A stretch of DNA of 24,168 nt from UBA3792 sp045576895 (GTDB lineage Bacteria > Bacillota > Clostridia > Christensenellales > CAG-138): positions 1 through 24,168 of the forward strand of contig JAZNHI010000045.1 in assembly GCA_045576895.1 (NCBI GenBank), read 5' to 3'. A program made the translations under genes and the position numbers. This document shows, piece after piece, positions 9,045 through 15,779 of the stretch. Each line of letters begins with the position of its first letter. Position 1 is the stretch's first letter. A model generated the notes under the pieces. It ran no database searches. It was not told the DNA's origin and saw only the letters and a list, made by a program, of their open reading frames with translations.

Positions 9045-10595
9045 TCAATGAAAATCGGGCAGCATCATTCTGACGTCGTTTTCGATGGCGCCCGTGCGGA
9101 TCAGCTTGTTCAGCGCTTCGATCATCGGATGGATCTCCTCGTCCTTTGCATAGAACGGCACGACAGCGCGGACCTTGTCGTACACGGTCTGCTGCGCCGG
9201 GCTCAGTTCGACGTTCTTGCGGAGATCAATGCCCTGCACCGCCGCCATCAGCTCGAACGCGAGGACGGAGTACAGGTTGTTCACGATGCGGCGGAAGTTG
9301 CGCGCGGCGGTCGTGCCCATCGAAACGTGGTCCTCCTGGTTTGCCGAGGACGGGATCGAATCGACGCTTGCCGGATGCGCAAAGACCTTGTTTTCGGAGA
9401 CAAGCGACGCCGCCGAGTACTGGCAGATCATGTAGCCCGAGTTGATGCCGCCGTCGGGCGCAAGGAACGCGGGAAGACCGTTAGAAAGCGCCGGATTTAC
9501 CATGCGCTCCATGCGGCGCTCGGAGATGTTCGATAGCTCTGCCGCCGCGGCGGACATATAGTCCATCACGAGCGCGATCGGCTCGCCGTGGAAGTTGCCG
9601 CCGGAGATGACGCTTTCGTCGTCCAGGAACAGGATCGGGTTGTCGGTGACGGAATTCAGCTCGGTTTCAAGCACCTTGCGGACGTGCGCAAGCGCGTCGC
9701 GCACCGCGCCGTGCACCTGCGGGATGCAGCGGAGCGCGTAGGCGTCCTGCACGCGAAGGTTGCGGTTGCGCTCCATCGACGGGCTGTTCGCGCAGATCGT
9801 ACGCATGTTCTTTGCAACGAGCGCCTGTCCCGCATGCGGACGGACCGCGTGGATGCGCGGGTCGAACGCGGAAAGAAGCCCCGTGAGCGCCTGCATCGTC
9901 ATCGACGCGGTGATGTCGGCAAGAACAGCGCCGCGGTTCAGATCGTACCACGCAAGCGTGCCGATCGCCGTCATGCACTGCGTACCGTTGATGAGCGCAA
10001 GCCCTTCCTTTGCCAGCAGGTGGAAGGTCGGAAGCTTCGCCTTTGCCATCGCCTCCGCGCCGGGCATGCGCTTGCCCTTGTAGATCGCTTCGCCTCTGCC
10101 CAGAAGCACCAGCGCCATGTGCGCAAGCGGCGCAAGGTCGCCGGACGCGCCGAGGGATCCCTGCTCCGGGATCACCGGATGCACGCCCTTATTCAGCATG
10201 CCGATCAGCGTCTCGATGATTTCGCGGCGGATGCCGGAATTGCCCTTCGAAAGCGCGTTTGCGCGAAGCAGCATCATCGCGCGGGCGGTCTCCTCGTTCA
10301 GCGGTTCGCCGACGGCGACGCAGTGACTTAGGATCAGGTTTTCCTGAAGCTGCGCGCTCTTGTCGCTGCTGATCGTGATCTTACTGAACTCGCCGAAGCC
10401 CGTGGAGATGCCGTAGACCGTGCGTCCCTCCGCGACGATCTTGTCCACCAGCGCGCGGGACGCGTCGATGCGGGCAAAAGTCTTGGGTGAGAGCGAAACG
10501 CGCGCGTGAAAACGTGCGACTGCAACGACCTGTTCGATGCGAAGCGACTCGCCGTCCAGGGTGACGTGACGAATGTTTTCTGTCAGATGATTCAT
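9045..10595 (-). CDS. hutH: Histidine ammonia-lyase
   Basis: A 516-residue enzyme of the aromatic amino acid lyase family that deaminates L-histidine to urocanate, the first step of the operon's pathway. The electrophilic MIO cofactor forms from A150-S151-G152, seen in GSLGASGDLAPLAH. The catalytic Tyr (Y61) is in the YGISTGFGEF motif, and histidine-type features such as the NPILF segment after TDNP are present. Upstream in-frame ATGs exist, but AAGGA sits six to seven bases before 10595, giving the start MNHLTENIRH. It is the first gene after the operon promoter at 10649-10677. Confidence 0.96.
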   Translation of the reverse strand: MNHLTENIRHVTLDGESLRIEQVVAVARFHARVSLSPKTFARIDASRALVDKIVAEGRTVYGISTGFGEFSKITISSDKSAQLQENLILSHCVAVGEPLNEETARAMMLLRANALSKGNSGIRREIIETLIGMLNKGVHPVIPEQGSLGASGDLAPLAHMALVLLGRGEAIYKGKRMPGAEAMAKAKLPTFHLLAKEGLALINGTQCMTAIGTLAWYDLNRGAVLADITASMTMQALTGLLSAFDPRIHAVRPHAGQALVAKNMRTICANSPSMERNRNLRVQDAYALRCIPQVHGAVRDALAHVRKVLETELNSVTDNPILFLDDESVISGGNFHGEPIALVMDYMSAAAAELSNISERRMERMVNPALSNGLPAFLAPDGGINSGYMICQYSAASLVSENKVFAHPASVDSIPSSANQEDHVSMGTTAARNFRRIVNNLYSVLAFELMAAVQGIDLRKNVELSPAQQTVYDKVRAVVPFYAKDEEIHPMIEALNKLIRTGAIENDVRMMLPDFH

Positions 10596-10648
10596 GCACA
10601 TTCCTTCCCGATACACATAGTTTTCGGTTTCGATAACCGTACTTATTT

Positions 10649-10677
10649 ATCATATCATTTGCGCCGATCGGTGTCAA
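10649..10677 (-). promoter_or_regulatory. sigma-A promoter of the histidine-degradation operon
   Basis: Read on the minus strand, a perfect TTGACA (complement of 10672-10677) and TATGAT (complement of 10649-10654) are exactly 17 bases apart. The start of transcription should fall near 10642, giving a leader of about 47 bases before hutH. A small palindrome, CGGTT-TCGAT-AACCG at 10625-10639, lies inside this leader and could be an operator. Confidence 0.87.
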
Positions 10678-10797
10678 ACCGGCGGACCGTCTTTTCAATA
10701 ATATATAATAGTTATGTCCCGCAGGGACAATTCACGGCTGTGCCGCATGTGTTTACAGAGTGTTCATCCCTCCGACACGAAATAGTCGCCTTTTGCG

Positions 10798-10806
10798 TGC
10801 TATACT
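10798..10806 (+). promoter_or_regulatory. Extended -10 promoter for the amidohydrolase gene
   Basis: TGCTATACT (TG at 10798-10799, TATACT at 10801-10806) is an extended -10 element 30 bp before the start codon. No good -35 hexamer is seen, which fits extended -10 promoters. It fires away from the hut promoter about 125 bp distant. Confidence 0.6.
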
Positions 10807-10835
10807 GAACGGTACCAACACGAGGAGGGGACGGC

Positions 10836-12122
10836 ATGAACATTCGGTTTTACAACGCGCGCATCCTGCCGATGGAAACGGCGGACGGAACGGTACTCGA
10901 AGGCGAGCTCTGGGTGCAGGGCGACTGCATCGCGCTGGCCGGCGATCCGAACGGAAGGGAGCCGCTTGCGTTCGACCGTGAGATCGACTGCAAGGGCAAT
11001 CTTTTGCTGCCCGGCTTCAAGAACGCGCACACCCACTCCGCCATGACGTTTCTGCGCTCGTTTGCCGACGACAAGCCGCTGCACAACTGGCTGCACGAGG
11101 ACGTCTTCCCCATGGAAGCGCACCTGACCGGCGACGACGTTTACGACCTCACCAAGCTCGCCGTGCTCGAATATGTGTCCGGCGGCGTCACGGCGGCGTT
11201 CGATATGTACTACCACGTGGAGCGCATCGCCGAATGCGCGCGCGACACGGGCTTTCGCTTCGTGATCTGCGGTGCGGCGAACGATTTCGGCGGCACGGCG
11301 GAATCGACAAAACAGGATTTTGAATTGCTGAACCGCTTCGGTCCGCTCGTCAACTGCCGGATCGGCTTCCATGCCGAGTATACGACGAGCGAACCGCTTC
11401 TTAGGGATCTTGCCGCGCTTTCGCAGGAGCTTCATGAACCGGTCTTTACGCATCTTTCCGAAACGGCGGCGGAGGTCGACGGGTGCTTCGAACGCACCGG
11501 CATGTCTCCGATCGCGTATCTCGATTCGCTCGGCATGTTCAATTACGGCGGCGGCGGGTTCCACATGGTGCACCCGCGCGAGGGCGATCTCGAGATCATG
11601 AAGCGGCGCGGGCTGTATGTCTGTACGAATCCGGGCAGCAACGTCAAGCTGTCGAGCGGCATCGCGCCGATCGAGACGTATTACCGGGAAAACATCCCGG
11701 TCGCGATCGGTACGGACGGACCGGCAAGCAACAACTGTCTCGATATGTTCCGCGAGATGTTCCTCGCGACCGGACTGCAGAAGCTGACCGTCGGCGCGGC
11801 GGCGGCGGACCCGATCCGCGTGCTGCACTCGGCATGTTCCGTCGGCGCGGATATGATGGGGCGCTCCGACTGCAACTGTCTCAAAGAAGGCAAGCAGGCG
11901 GACGTCGTGATGCTCGATCTTCATACGCCGAACATGCAGCCGATCAACAACATCGCAAAGAACGTCGTGTACAGCGGCAGCAAAGCGAACGTCGCGCTGA
12001 CGATGGTCGCGGGAAGGATCCTTTACGAGCGCGGCGAATACACCTTCGACGTCGATCCCGAGGCGGTCTACGCAAAGGCGAATGAGATCATCACAAGAAT
12101 CCGGAAATCGGAGGGACGGTAA
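10836..12122 (+). CDS. Amidohydrolase family protein, MTA/SAH deaminase-like
   Basis: A 428-residue amidohydrolase of the TrzA/SsnA/MtaD branch, which includes 5-methylthioadenosine/S-adenosylhomocysteine deaminases. Metal and substrate residues are visible: H65-x-H67 in NAHTHSAM, H206 and E209 in THLSETAAEV, HMVHP (243-247), PGSNVKLSSG (266-275) and D294 in GTDGPASNN. AGGAGG at 10823-10828 is seven bases before the ATG. Members deaminate purine-like substrates; HutF, the formiminoglutamate deiminase, is a more distant relative. Because FtcD and FchA already use formiminoglutamate, I favour an MTA/SAH-type role, but the position divergent from hut leaves a histidine-related role possible. Two bases separate it from the next gene. 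Confidence 0.85.
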   Translation: MNIRFYNARILPMETADGTVLEGELWVQGDCIALAGDPNGREPLAFDREIDCKGNLLLPGFKNAHTHSAMTFLRSFADDKPLHNWLHEDVFPMEAHLTGDDVYDLTKLAVLEYVSGGVTAAFDMYYHVERIAECARDTGFRFVICGAANDFGGTAESTKQDFELLNRFGPLVNCRIGFHAEYTTSEPLLRDLAALSQELHEPVFTHLSETAAEVDGCFERTGMSPIAYLDSLGMFNYGGGGFHMVHPREGDLEIMKRRGLYVCTNPGSNVKLSSGIAPIETYYRENIPVAIGTDGPASNNCLDMFREMFLATGLQKLTVGAAAADPIRVLHSACSVGADMMGRSDCNCLKEGKQADVVMLDLHTPNMQPINNIAKNVVYSGSKANVALTMVAGRILYERGEYTFDVDPEAVYAKANEIITRIRKSEGR

Positions 12123-12124
12123 GC

Positions 12125-12850
12125 ATGGCGCACATTGAGGTCATAGCGGAATACAACGAGCGCGGCGCAATGCTCTGGGCGGATTCCTACCCGGGCGCAT
12201 TCTCCCGCGGGGAAACGGTGTCGAAGGCACTGGAGAAGTTTCCGAAGGCGCTGTCCCAATACGCGCAGTGGGCGCACGGCGCGCCGCTCCCGAACCTTGC
12301 GGAGTCGGACTTCGTCATAACGCACGCCTATAAATCGGATCTTCAGGTGGAAGACGCGGACAGCGACGTGCTGTTTCCGTCGGAACGCCTGCCGATGGAT
12401 ATGACCGAGTACACGCAGAAGAAGCAGCTTTGTCTGCGCTCGGCGCAGGACTTTGAAAAGCTGCTCAATTCGATCCCGCAGAAGGACCGCGCGCTCAGAA
12501 AATCCCGGCGCACGTTCTACGGCAAGATCCCGTGCTCGGCGCGCGAGATGGCGGACCATACGAACCGCACGCTTTCGTATTACGCAGACGGGCTCGGCAT
12601 TGCGTTCGAAAACGAGGGCGGACTTCTGGAAAACCGCAGGCGGCTGTTCCGGGCGATCGAAGCGACGCCGAACTTCCTGCTGCCCCGCGTGCATAAAGCC
12701 TCCGACGGTGAGCTGTGGACGCTCCGCAAGCTCCTCCGCCGCCTCCTCTGGCACGACCGCATCCACGCATACGCGCTCTGGCGCCACGCGATCACCTTCT
12801 GGCAAAAGGATCGCATCCAAAATCCGTTCTTCTTCTCGGCGGAAAAGTAA
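12125..12850 (+). CDS. Protein of unknown function: HicB-like N-terminus, DinB-like C-terminus
   Basis: I do not recognise this 241-residue protein as a named family. Residues 1-50 resemble a HicB-type fold: a beta strand (IEVIAEYN), then PGAFSRGETVSKALEKFPKA, similar to the PGCFSQG-type pattern of HicB domains. Residues about 100-232 are helical and carry three histidines placed as in DinB/YfiT metal-binding four-helix bundles: H145 in AREMADHTNRTLSYY and the pair H210-x3-H214 in LLWHDRIHAY. No HicA toxin gene is adjacent, so an antitoxin role is not supported. It follows the amidohydrolase gene by two bases, with GGAGGG inside that gene's end, so the two are surely one operon. DinB-like enzymes often handle thiols or metals, but any function here would be a guess. 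The domain calls are by eye. Confidence 0.8.
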   Translation: MAHIEVIAEYNERGAMLWADSYPGAFSRGETVSKALEKFPKALSQYAQWAHGAPLPNLAESDFVITHAYKSDLQVEDADSDVLFPSERLPMDMTEYTQKKQLCLRSAQDFEKLLNSIPQKDRALRKSRRTFYGKIPCSAREMADHTNRTLSYYADGLGIAFENEGGLLENRRRLFRAIEATPNFLLPRVHKASDGELWTLRKLLRRLLWHDRIHAYALWRHAITFWQKDRIQNPFFFSAEK

Positions 12851-12861
12851 GCGCAAGCTGC

Positions 12862-12899
12862 CGCCGTTACGGCGCTGCGTGAATTGCGGCAAAGCCGCA
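12862..12899 (+). other. Two small hairpins between the 241-residue protein gene and the rpmH promoter
   Basis: CGCCG-TTA-CGGCG (12862-12874) and TGCGGC-AAA-GCCGCA (12885-12899) are perfect short inverted repeats. Neither is followed by a T-run, so they may be a weak terminator or simply GC-rich spacer. Confidence 0.4.
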
Positions 12900-12917
12900 T
12901 TGTATGAAAATTAGTCC

Positions 12918-12946
12918 TTGACAATTATCGGGGGTTCCTCTATAAT
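12918..12946 (+). promoter_or_regulatory. Consensus sigma-A promoter of the rpmH operon
   Basis: A perfect TTGACA (12918-12923) and a perfect TATAAT (12941-12946) are 17 bases apart. This is the strongest promoter in the window, as expected for a ribosomal protein operon. The leader (about 12953-13005) has a small hairpin, TGGCG-TTATG-CGCCA, at 12961-12975. Confidence 0.95.
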
Positions 12947-13005
12947 GGGAAAGGTTAATTTGGCGTTATGCGCCATCACTATATTCGGAAGAAAGAGGTG
13001 TGAGT

Positions 13006-13140
13006 ATGGTACGTACCTATCAGCCCAAAAAGAGACAGCGCAGCAAGGTCCACGGGTTCCGCAAGCGTATGGCGACTGCGGACGGTCGTAACGTTCTGAA
13101 GCGCAGACGCGCAAAGGGCCGCAAGAAGCTGAGCGCGTAA
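13006..13140 (+). CDS. rpmH: 50S ribosomal protein L34
   Basis: A 44-residue, very basic protein reading MVRTYQPKKRQRSKVHGFRK at its start and ending RAKGRKKLSA, the full length expected of bacterial L34 in the large ribosomal subunit. AAAGAGGTG lies five bases before the ATG. It is the first gene of the conserved rpmH-rnpA-yidD-yidC-jag group, and 101 bases separate it from rnpA. In many Bacillota this gene lies beside dnaA and the replication origin; no dnaA gene is seen here. Confidence 0.97.
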   Translation: MVRTYQPKKRQRSKVHGFRKRMATADGRNVLKRRRAKGRKKLSA

Positions 13141-13241
13141 CGCGTTCCGGCAGGTTTTATTTTGTCCAAAATGCAGAGACAGAGCGCTTGCGGCAGGCAT
13201 TTCGCTTGCCGTATGTTGCTTTATAGGGGAACTCGTATTCG

Positions 13242-13586
13242 GTGGATCGATCCTATTCTCTGAAACGGCATAAGGAATTCCGCTATACCTACGCGCGCGG
13301 GCGTGCACAAAGCCTTTCGCTGTTCACGCTCGTTTACGTCAAGAACCGGAACGAAACGGTCCGCGTCGGCTTCTCGGTGTCGAAGCGGGTCGGCAACGCC
13401 GTACAGAGAAATCGCGCAAAGCGCCGTATGCGCGCCGCGCTGACCCCGCTCCTCCCCCGCATTGCGGGAGGGTTCAACGTGATCTTCGTCGCAAAGCCGG
13501 AGGTGCTCGAAGCGCCGTTTTCGGAGCTCGGCGCACAGATGGAAACGCTTTTAAAGCGCGCGGGGCTTTGGAGGGACGAAGCATGA
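13242..13586 (+). CDS. rnpA: Ribonuclease P protein component
   Basis: A 114-residue basic protein, the protein subunit of RNase P that helps the RNA subunit trim the 5' ends of tRNA precursors. The family RNR signature is intact in GNAVQRNRAKRRMR (51-64), and the N-terminus (SYSLKRHKEFRYTYARG) matches the usual start. The start codon is GTG, chosen because it lines up with the family N-terminus; an AGGGG lies upstream with a longer than ideal spacing. A short hairpin at about 13191-13211 lies in the rpmH-rnpA spacer. The stop codon overlaps the yidD start by four bases (ATGA). Confidence 0.95.
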   Translation: MDRSYSLKRHKEFRYTYARGRAQSLSLFTLVYVKNRNETVRVGFSVSKRVGNAVQRNRAKRRMRAALTPLLPRIAGGFNVIFVAKPEVLEAPFSELGAQMETLLKRAGLWRDEA

Positions 13587-13822
13587 AGCGGATCCTGCTT
13601 GCCATGCTGCGGTTCTATAAGCGAAGCATTTCTCCGCTTTTGCCGAACGCGTGCCGGTTTACGCCGACCTGTTCGGAATACGCGATGGAAGCGATCCAAA
13701 AGCACGGCGCCCTGAAGGGCACGGGGCTTGCGATCTGGCGCGTGCTTCGCTGCAACCCGTTCTGCAAGGGCGGCTACGATCCCGTTCCCGAACCGAAAAA
13801 ACACAAGGAGAGCATTTCATGA
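13583..13822 (+). CDS. yidD: Membrane protein insertion efficiency factor YidD
   Basis: A 79-residue protein with the family core: a short amphipathic N-terminus (LLAMLRFYKRSISPLLP), then CRFTPTCSEYAMEAI and CNPFCKGGYDPVP, containing the conserved cysteines. It is thought to sit on the inner membrane face and assist YidC. An in-frame start at 13568 exists, but the ATG at 13583 overlaps the rnpA stop (ATGA) and has GGAGGGA seven bases upstream, and it gives the usual N-terminus. Its own stop overlaps the yidC start in the same way. Confidence 0.95.
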   Translation: MKRILLAMLRFYKRSISPLLPNACRFTPTCSEYAMEAIQKHGALKGTGLAIWRVLRCNPFCKGGYDPVPEPKKHKESIS

Positions 13823-14907
13823 ATTCATCCTTTTTCCTCGTCAAATGGCTGTTTCAGGCGATGGACTGGGTCTATCGGCAGATGTGCAGTCTGTTCTCGA
13901 CCGGCGGATGGGTCGTCGTTCTGACGATCTTTCTCTTCACGTTCGCCATCAAGCTTTTGACGATCTTCTCCGACATCAAATCGCGCAAATCGAGTATGCA
14001 GATGCAGGCGATCCAGCCGGAGATCGACAAGCTCAAGAAGAAATACGGCAACGATCCGCAGAAGCTGAACGTCGAACAGCGCAAGCTTATGAAGGAGCGC
14101 GGCGTCAGTTCGCTCGGCGGCTGCCTTCCGATGCTCATCATGATGCCGCTGCTGTTCATGTTCTTCGCGGCGTTCCGCGCATGGTCGAACCAGCAGACGC
14201 TCGATCTGATGCTCAAGATCGACGCGGGACAGGGTCCCGAGGCGTTTGCGGCGTCCCGCTTCCTCTGGATCACGAACATCTGGCGTCCGGACAATCTGAG
14301 GGCGGGCGGCACGCTGATGAGCGGTCAGGAATTCTGGACCACGTTCAGCTCGACCAACAACATCAAGGACTTTATCTTCTTCAAAAACAACGAAGCGGAA
14401 TTGTCCCGGATCCTCTATGAGCTGCACTTCTTCACAAAGACGATCGCCGAAGACGGCACCGTGCAGTACGTGCTGGCGACGGACGGCGGCAAAGCGTTCA
14501 TGGAAGCGTATCAGAGCTTCGTTTCCCCGATCACGTTGAACGTCGATCTGATCGGCGGCGCATACGAGAAGATGTCCAACGGCTTTGCGGTCCTGCCGAT
14601 CGTTGCGGGCGCAACGACGTTCCTGAGCTCCTGGATCACGACACAGAACCAGAAGAAGATGATGGGACAGCCCGCAAAGTCCGACGACAAGAGCGATCCG
14701 GCGGCGCAGTCGCAGAGCATGAACAAGATGATGATGTTCATGATGCCCGCGATGTCGATCTTCTTCTGCTATCAGTATGACTCGACCTTTGCGTTCTACT
14801 GGATCTTCAGCAATGTCATTTCGCTGGCGATCACCCTGATCCTGAACGCGACGGTCTTCAAGAAAATGCAAATGCAACAGGGTACTGTGGAGGTAATCAA
14901 GAAATGA
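13819..14907 (+). CDS. yidC: Membrane protein insertase YidC/SpoIIIJ
   Basis: A 362-residue insertase of the YidC/Oxa1 family, which places proteins in the membrane alone or with Sec. Visible parts are TM1 (about 29-50), the charged cytoplasmic hairpin (KSRKSSMQMQAIQPEIDKLK), TM2 with GGCLPMLIMMPLLFMFF (100-116), then a long extracytoplasmic stretch, and three more hydrophobic segments from about 255 on, including a Met-rich one (MNKMMMFMMPAMSIFF). Oddities: the position that is Arg in the substrate groove of most family members is Lys (K45 in TFAIKLLTI); about 90 residues are inserted between TM2 and TM3 (roughly 161-252) compared with SpoIIIJ; and there is no lipoprotein signal. ATGA overlaps join it to yidD and khpB. 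Confidence 0.94.
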   Translation: MNSSFFLVKWLFQAMDWVYRQMCSLFSTGGWVVVLTIFLFTFAIKLLTIFSDIKSRKSSMQMQAIQPEIDKLKKKYGNDPQKLNVEQRKLMKERGVSSLGGCLPMLIMMPLLFMFFAAFRAWSNQQTLDLMLKIDAGQGPEAFAASRFLWITNIWRPDNLRAGGTLMSGQEFWTTFSSTNNIKDFIFFKNNEAELSRILYELHFFTKTIAEDGTVQYVLATDGGKAFMEAYQSFVSPITLNVDLIGGAYEKMSNGFAVLPIVAGATTFLSSWITTQNQKKMMGQPAKSDDKSDPAAQSQSMNKMMMFMMPAMSIFFCYQYDSTFAFYWIFSNVISLAITLILNATVFKKMQMQQGTVEVIKK

Positions 14908-15731
14908 GAAGTATGGTATTCTCCGGCCGCAACATCGACGAGGCGATCTTTCACGGCCTCAACGAAATGGGGCTGACGATCGACGAGGTCGATACGGAGA
15001 TCGTACAGAAGGAAAGCAAGGGGCTGTTCGGCATCGGCGCAAAGAACGCGATCGTGCGTCTGACCGAGCGCGAGGTCCCGATCGTCCCGGATTTCGAGGC
15101 GGAAAAAGCGGCGATACACGAGCGCAGAAACGACCGTCCGAAGCGCGAAAACAGCGAACGCCGCGAGCGCAAGCCGCGCAGCGACAAACAGAAGCATGAA
15201 GGCGGCGAACGCCGTGAACGCGCAGAACGCCGCGAAAAGCAGCCGGAAGCGCCCGCGATCGAATACAGCGAGGAGCTTGCAAAGGAAAACGACGCCGCGA
15301 TCTTCCTTTCGGACCTTCTGAAGCAAATGAAGATCGAAGCGACCGTCGAAGCGGCGGAGACCGAAGACGGGCTCAGGCTCAACATCCTTTCCGCAACCGA
15401 CGGACTGCTGATCGGCAGAAGAGGCGAAACGCTCGACGCGCTGCAGTACATCGTTTCGCTGTACATGAACAAGGACCGCAAGGAGAACGGCTACCGCCGC
15501 GTCTCCGTCGACACCGAGGGCTATCGTGCGCGCCGCGAAGAAACGCTCAGGAGGCTTGCCCGGAAGAACGCCGCGCAGGTCGCGCGTACCGGCCGCTCCG
15601 TTGCCATGGAGCCGATGAACCCCTACGAACGCCGCGTGCTGCACTCCGCACTGCAGGGCTTCAAGGGCGTCACGACGCACAGCGAAGGCGAGGAGCCGAA
15701 CCGCCGCGTCATCATCACGCCGGACAAATAA
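14904..15731 (+). CDS. khpB: RNA-binding protein KhpB/Jag
   Basis: A 275-residue cytoplasmic RNA-binding protein. Domains in order: Jag_N (1-53, with the KESKGLFGIGAKNA motif), a highly charged linker rich in Arg, Glu and Lys (about 64-125), a KH domain with the GRRGETLDALQY loop (171-182), and an R3H domain with R243-x3-H247 in YERRVLH. KhpB works with KhpA in some Gram-positives to control cell division and envelope genes. The charged linker is long and of low complexity. The start overlaps the yidC stop (ATGA) and has GGAGG upstream at 14889-14893. A hairpin terminator follows it, so it is the last gene of the rpmH transcript. Confidence 0.94.
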   Translation: MRSMVFSGRNIDEAIFHGLNEMGLTIDEVDTEIVQKESKGLFGIGAKNAIVRLTEREVPIVPDFEAEKAAIHERRNDRPKRENSERRERKPRSDKQKHEGGERRERAERREKQPEAPAIEYSEELAKENDAAIFLSDLLKQMKIEATVEAAETEDGLRLNILSATDGLLIGRRGETLDALQYIVSLYMNKDRKENGYRRVSVDTEGYRARREETLRRLARKNAAQVARTGRSVAMEPMNPYERRVLHSALQGFKGVTTHSEGEEPNRRVIITPDK

Positions 15732-15746
15732 CAATTCAGAACCGAC

Positions 15747-15778
15747 GGCCGCAAAACCTGCGGCCTTCTCTTTATTCT
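15747..15778 (+). terminator. Probable terminator between khpB and mnmE
   Basis: GGCCGCA (15747-15753) and TGCGGCC (15759-15765) form a 7-bp GC-rich stem with a five-base loop, followed by a pyrimidine-rich stretch with interrupted T-runs that reaches almost to the mnmE ATG at 15780. The T-tract is imperfect, so read-through is likely. Confidence 0.65.
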
Positions 15779-15779
15779 T

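Noticed and set aside
12125..12850. HicAB toxin-antitoxin system
   Set aside because: Only the first 50 residues look HicB-like, the rest is a different domain, and no HicA-sized basic protein gene is next to it.
12851..13005. Replication origin next to rpmH
   Set aside because: No dnaA gene, no cluster of TTATCCACA-type boxes and no AT-rich unwinding region are present; the AT-rich bases are explained by the promoter.
13141..13241. Small gene or structured RNA between rpmH and rnpA
   Set aside because: Only one weak six-pair hairpin and no convincing coding frame with a ribosome-binding site are visible; ordinary spacer is the simpler reading.
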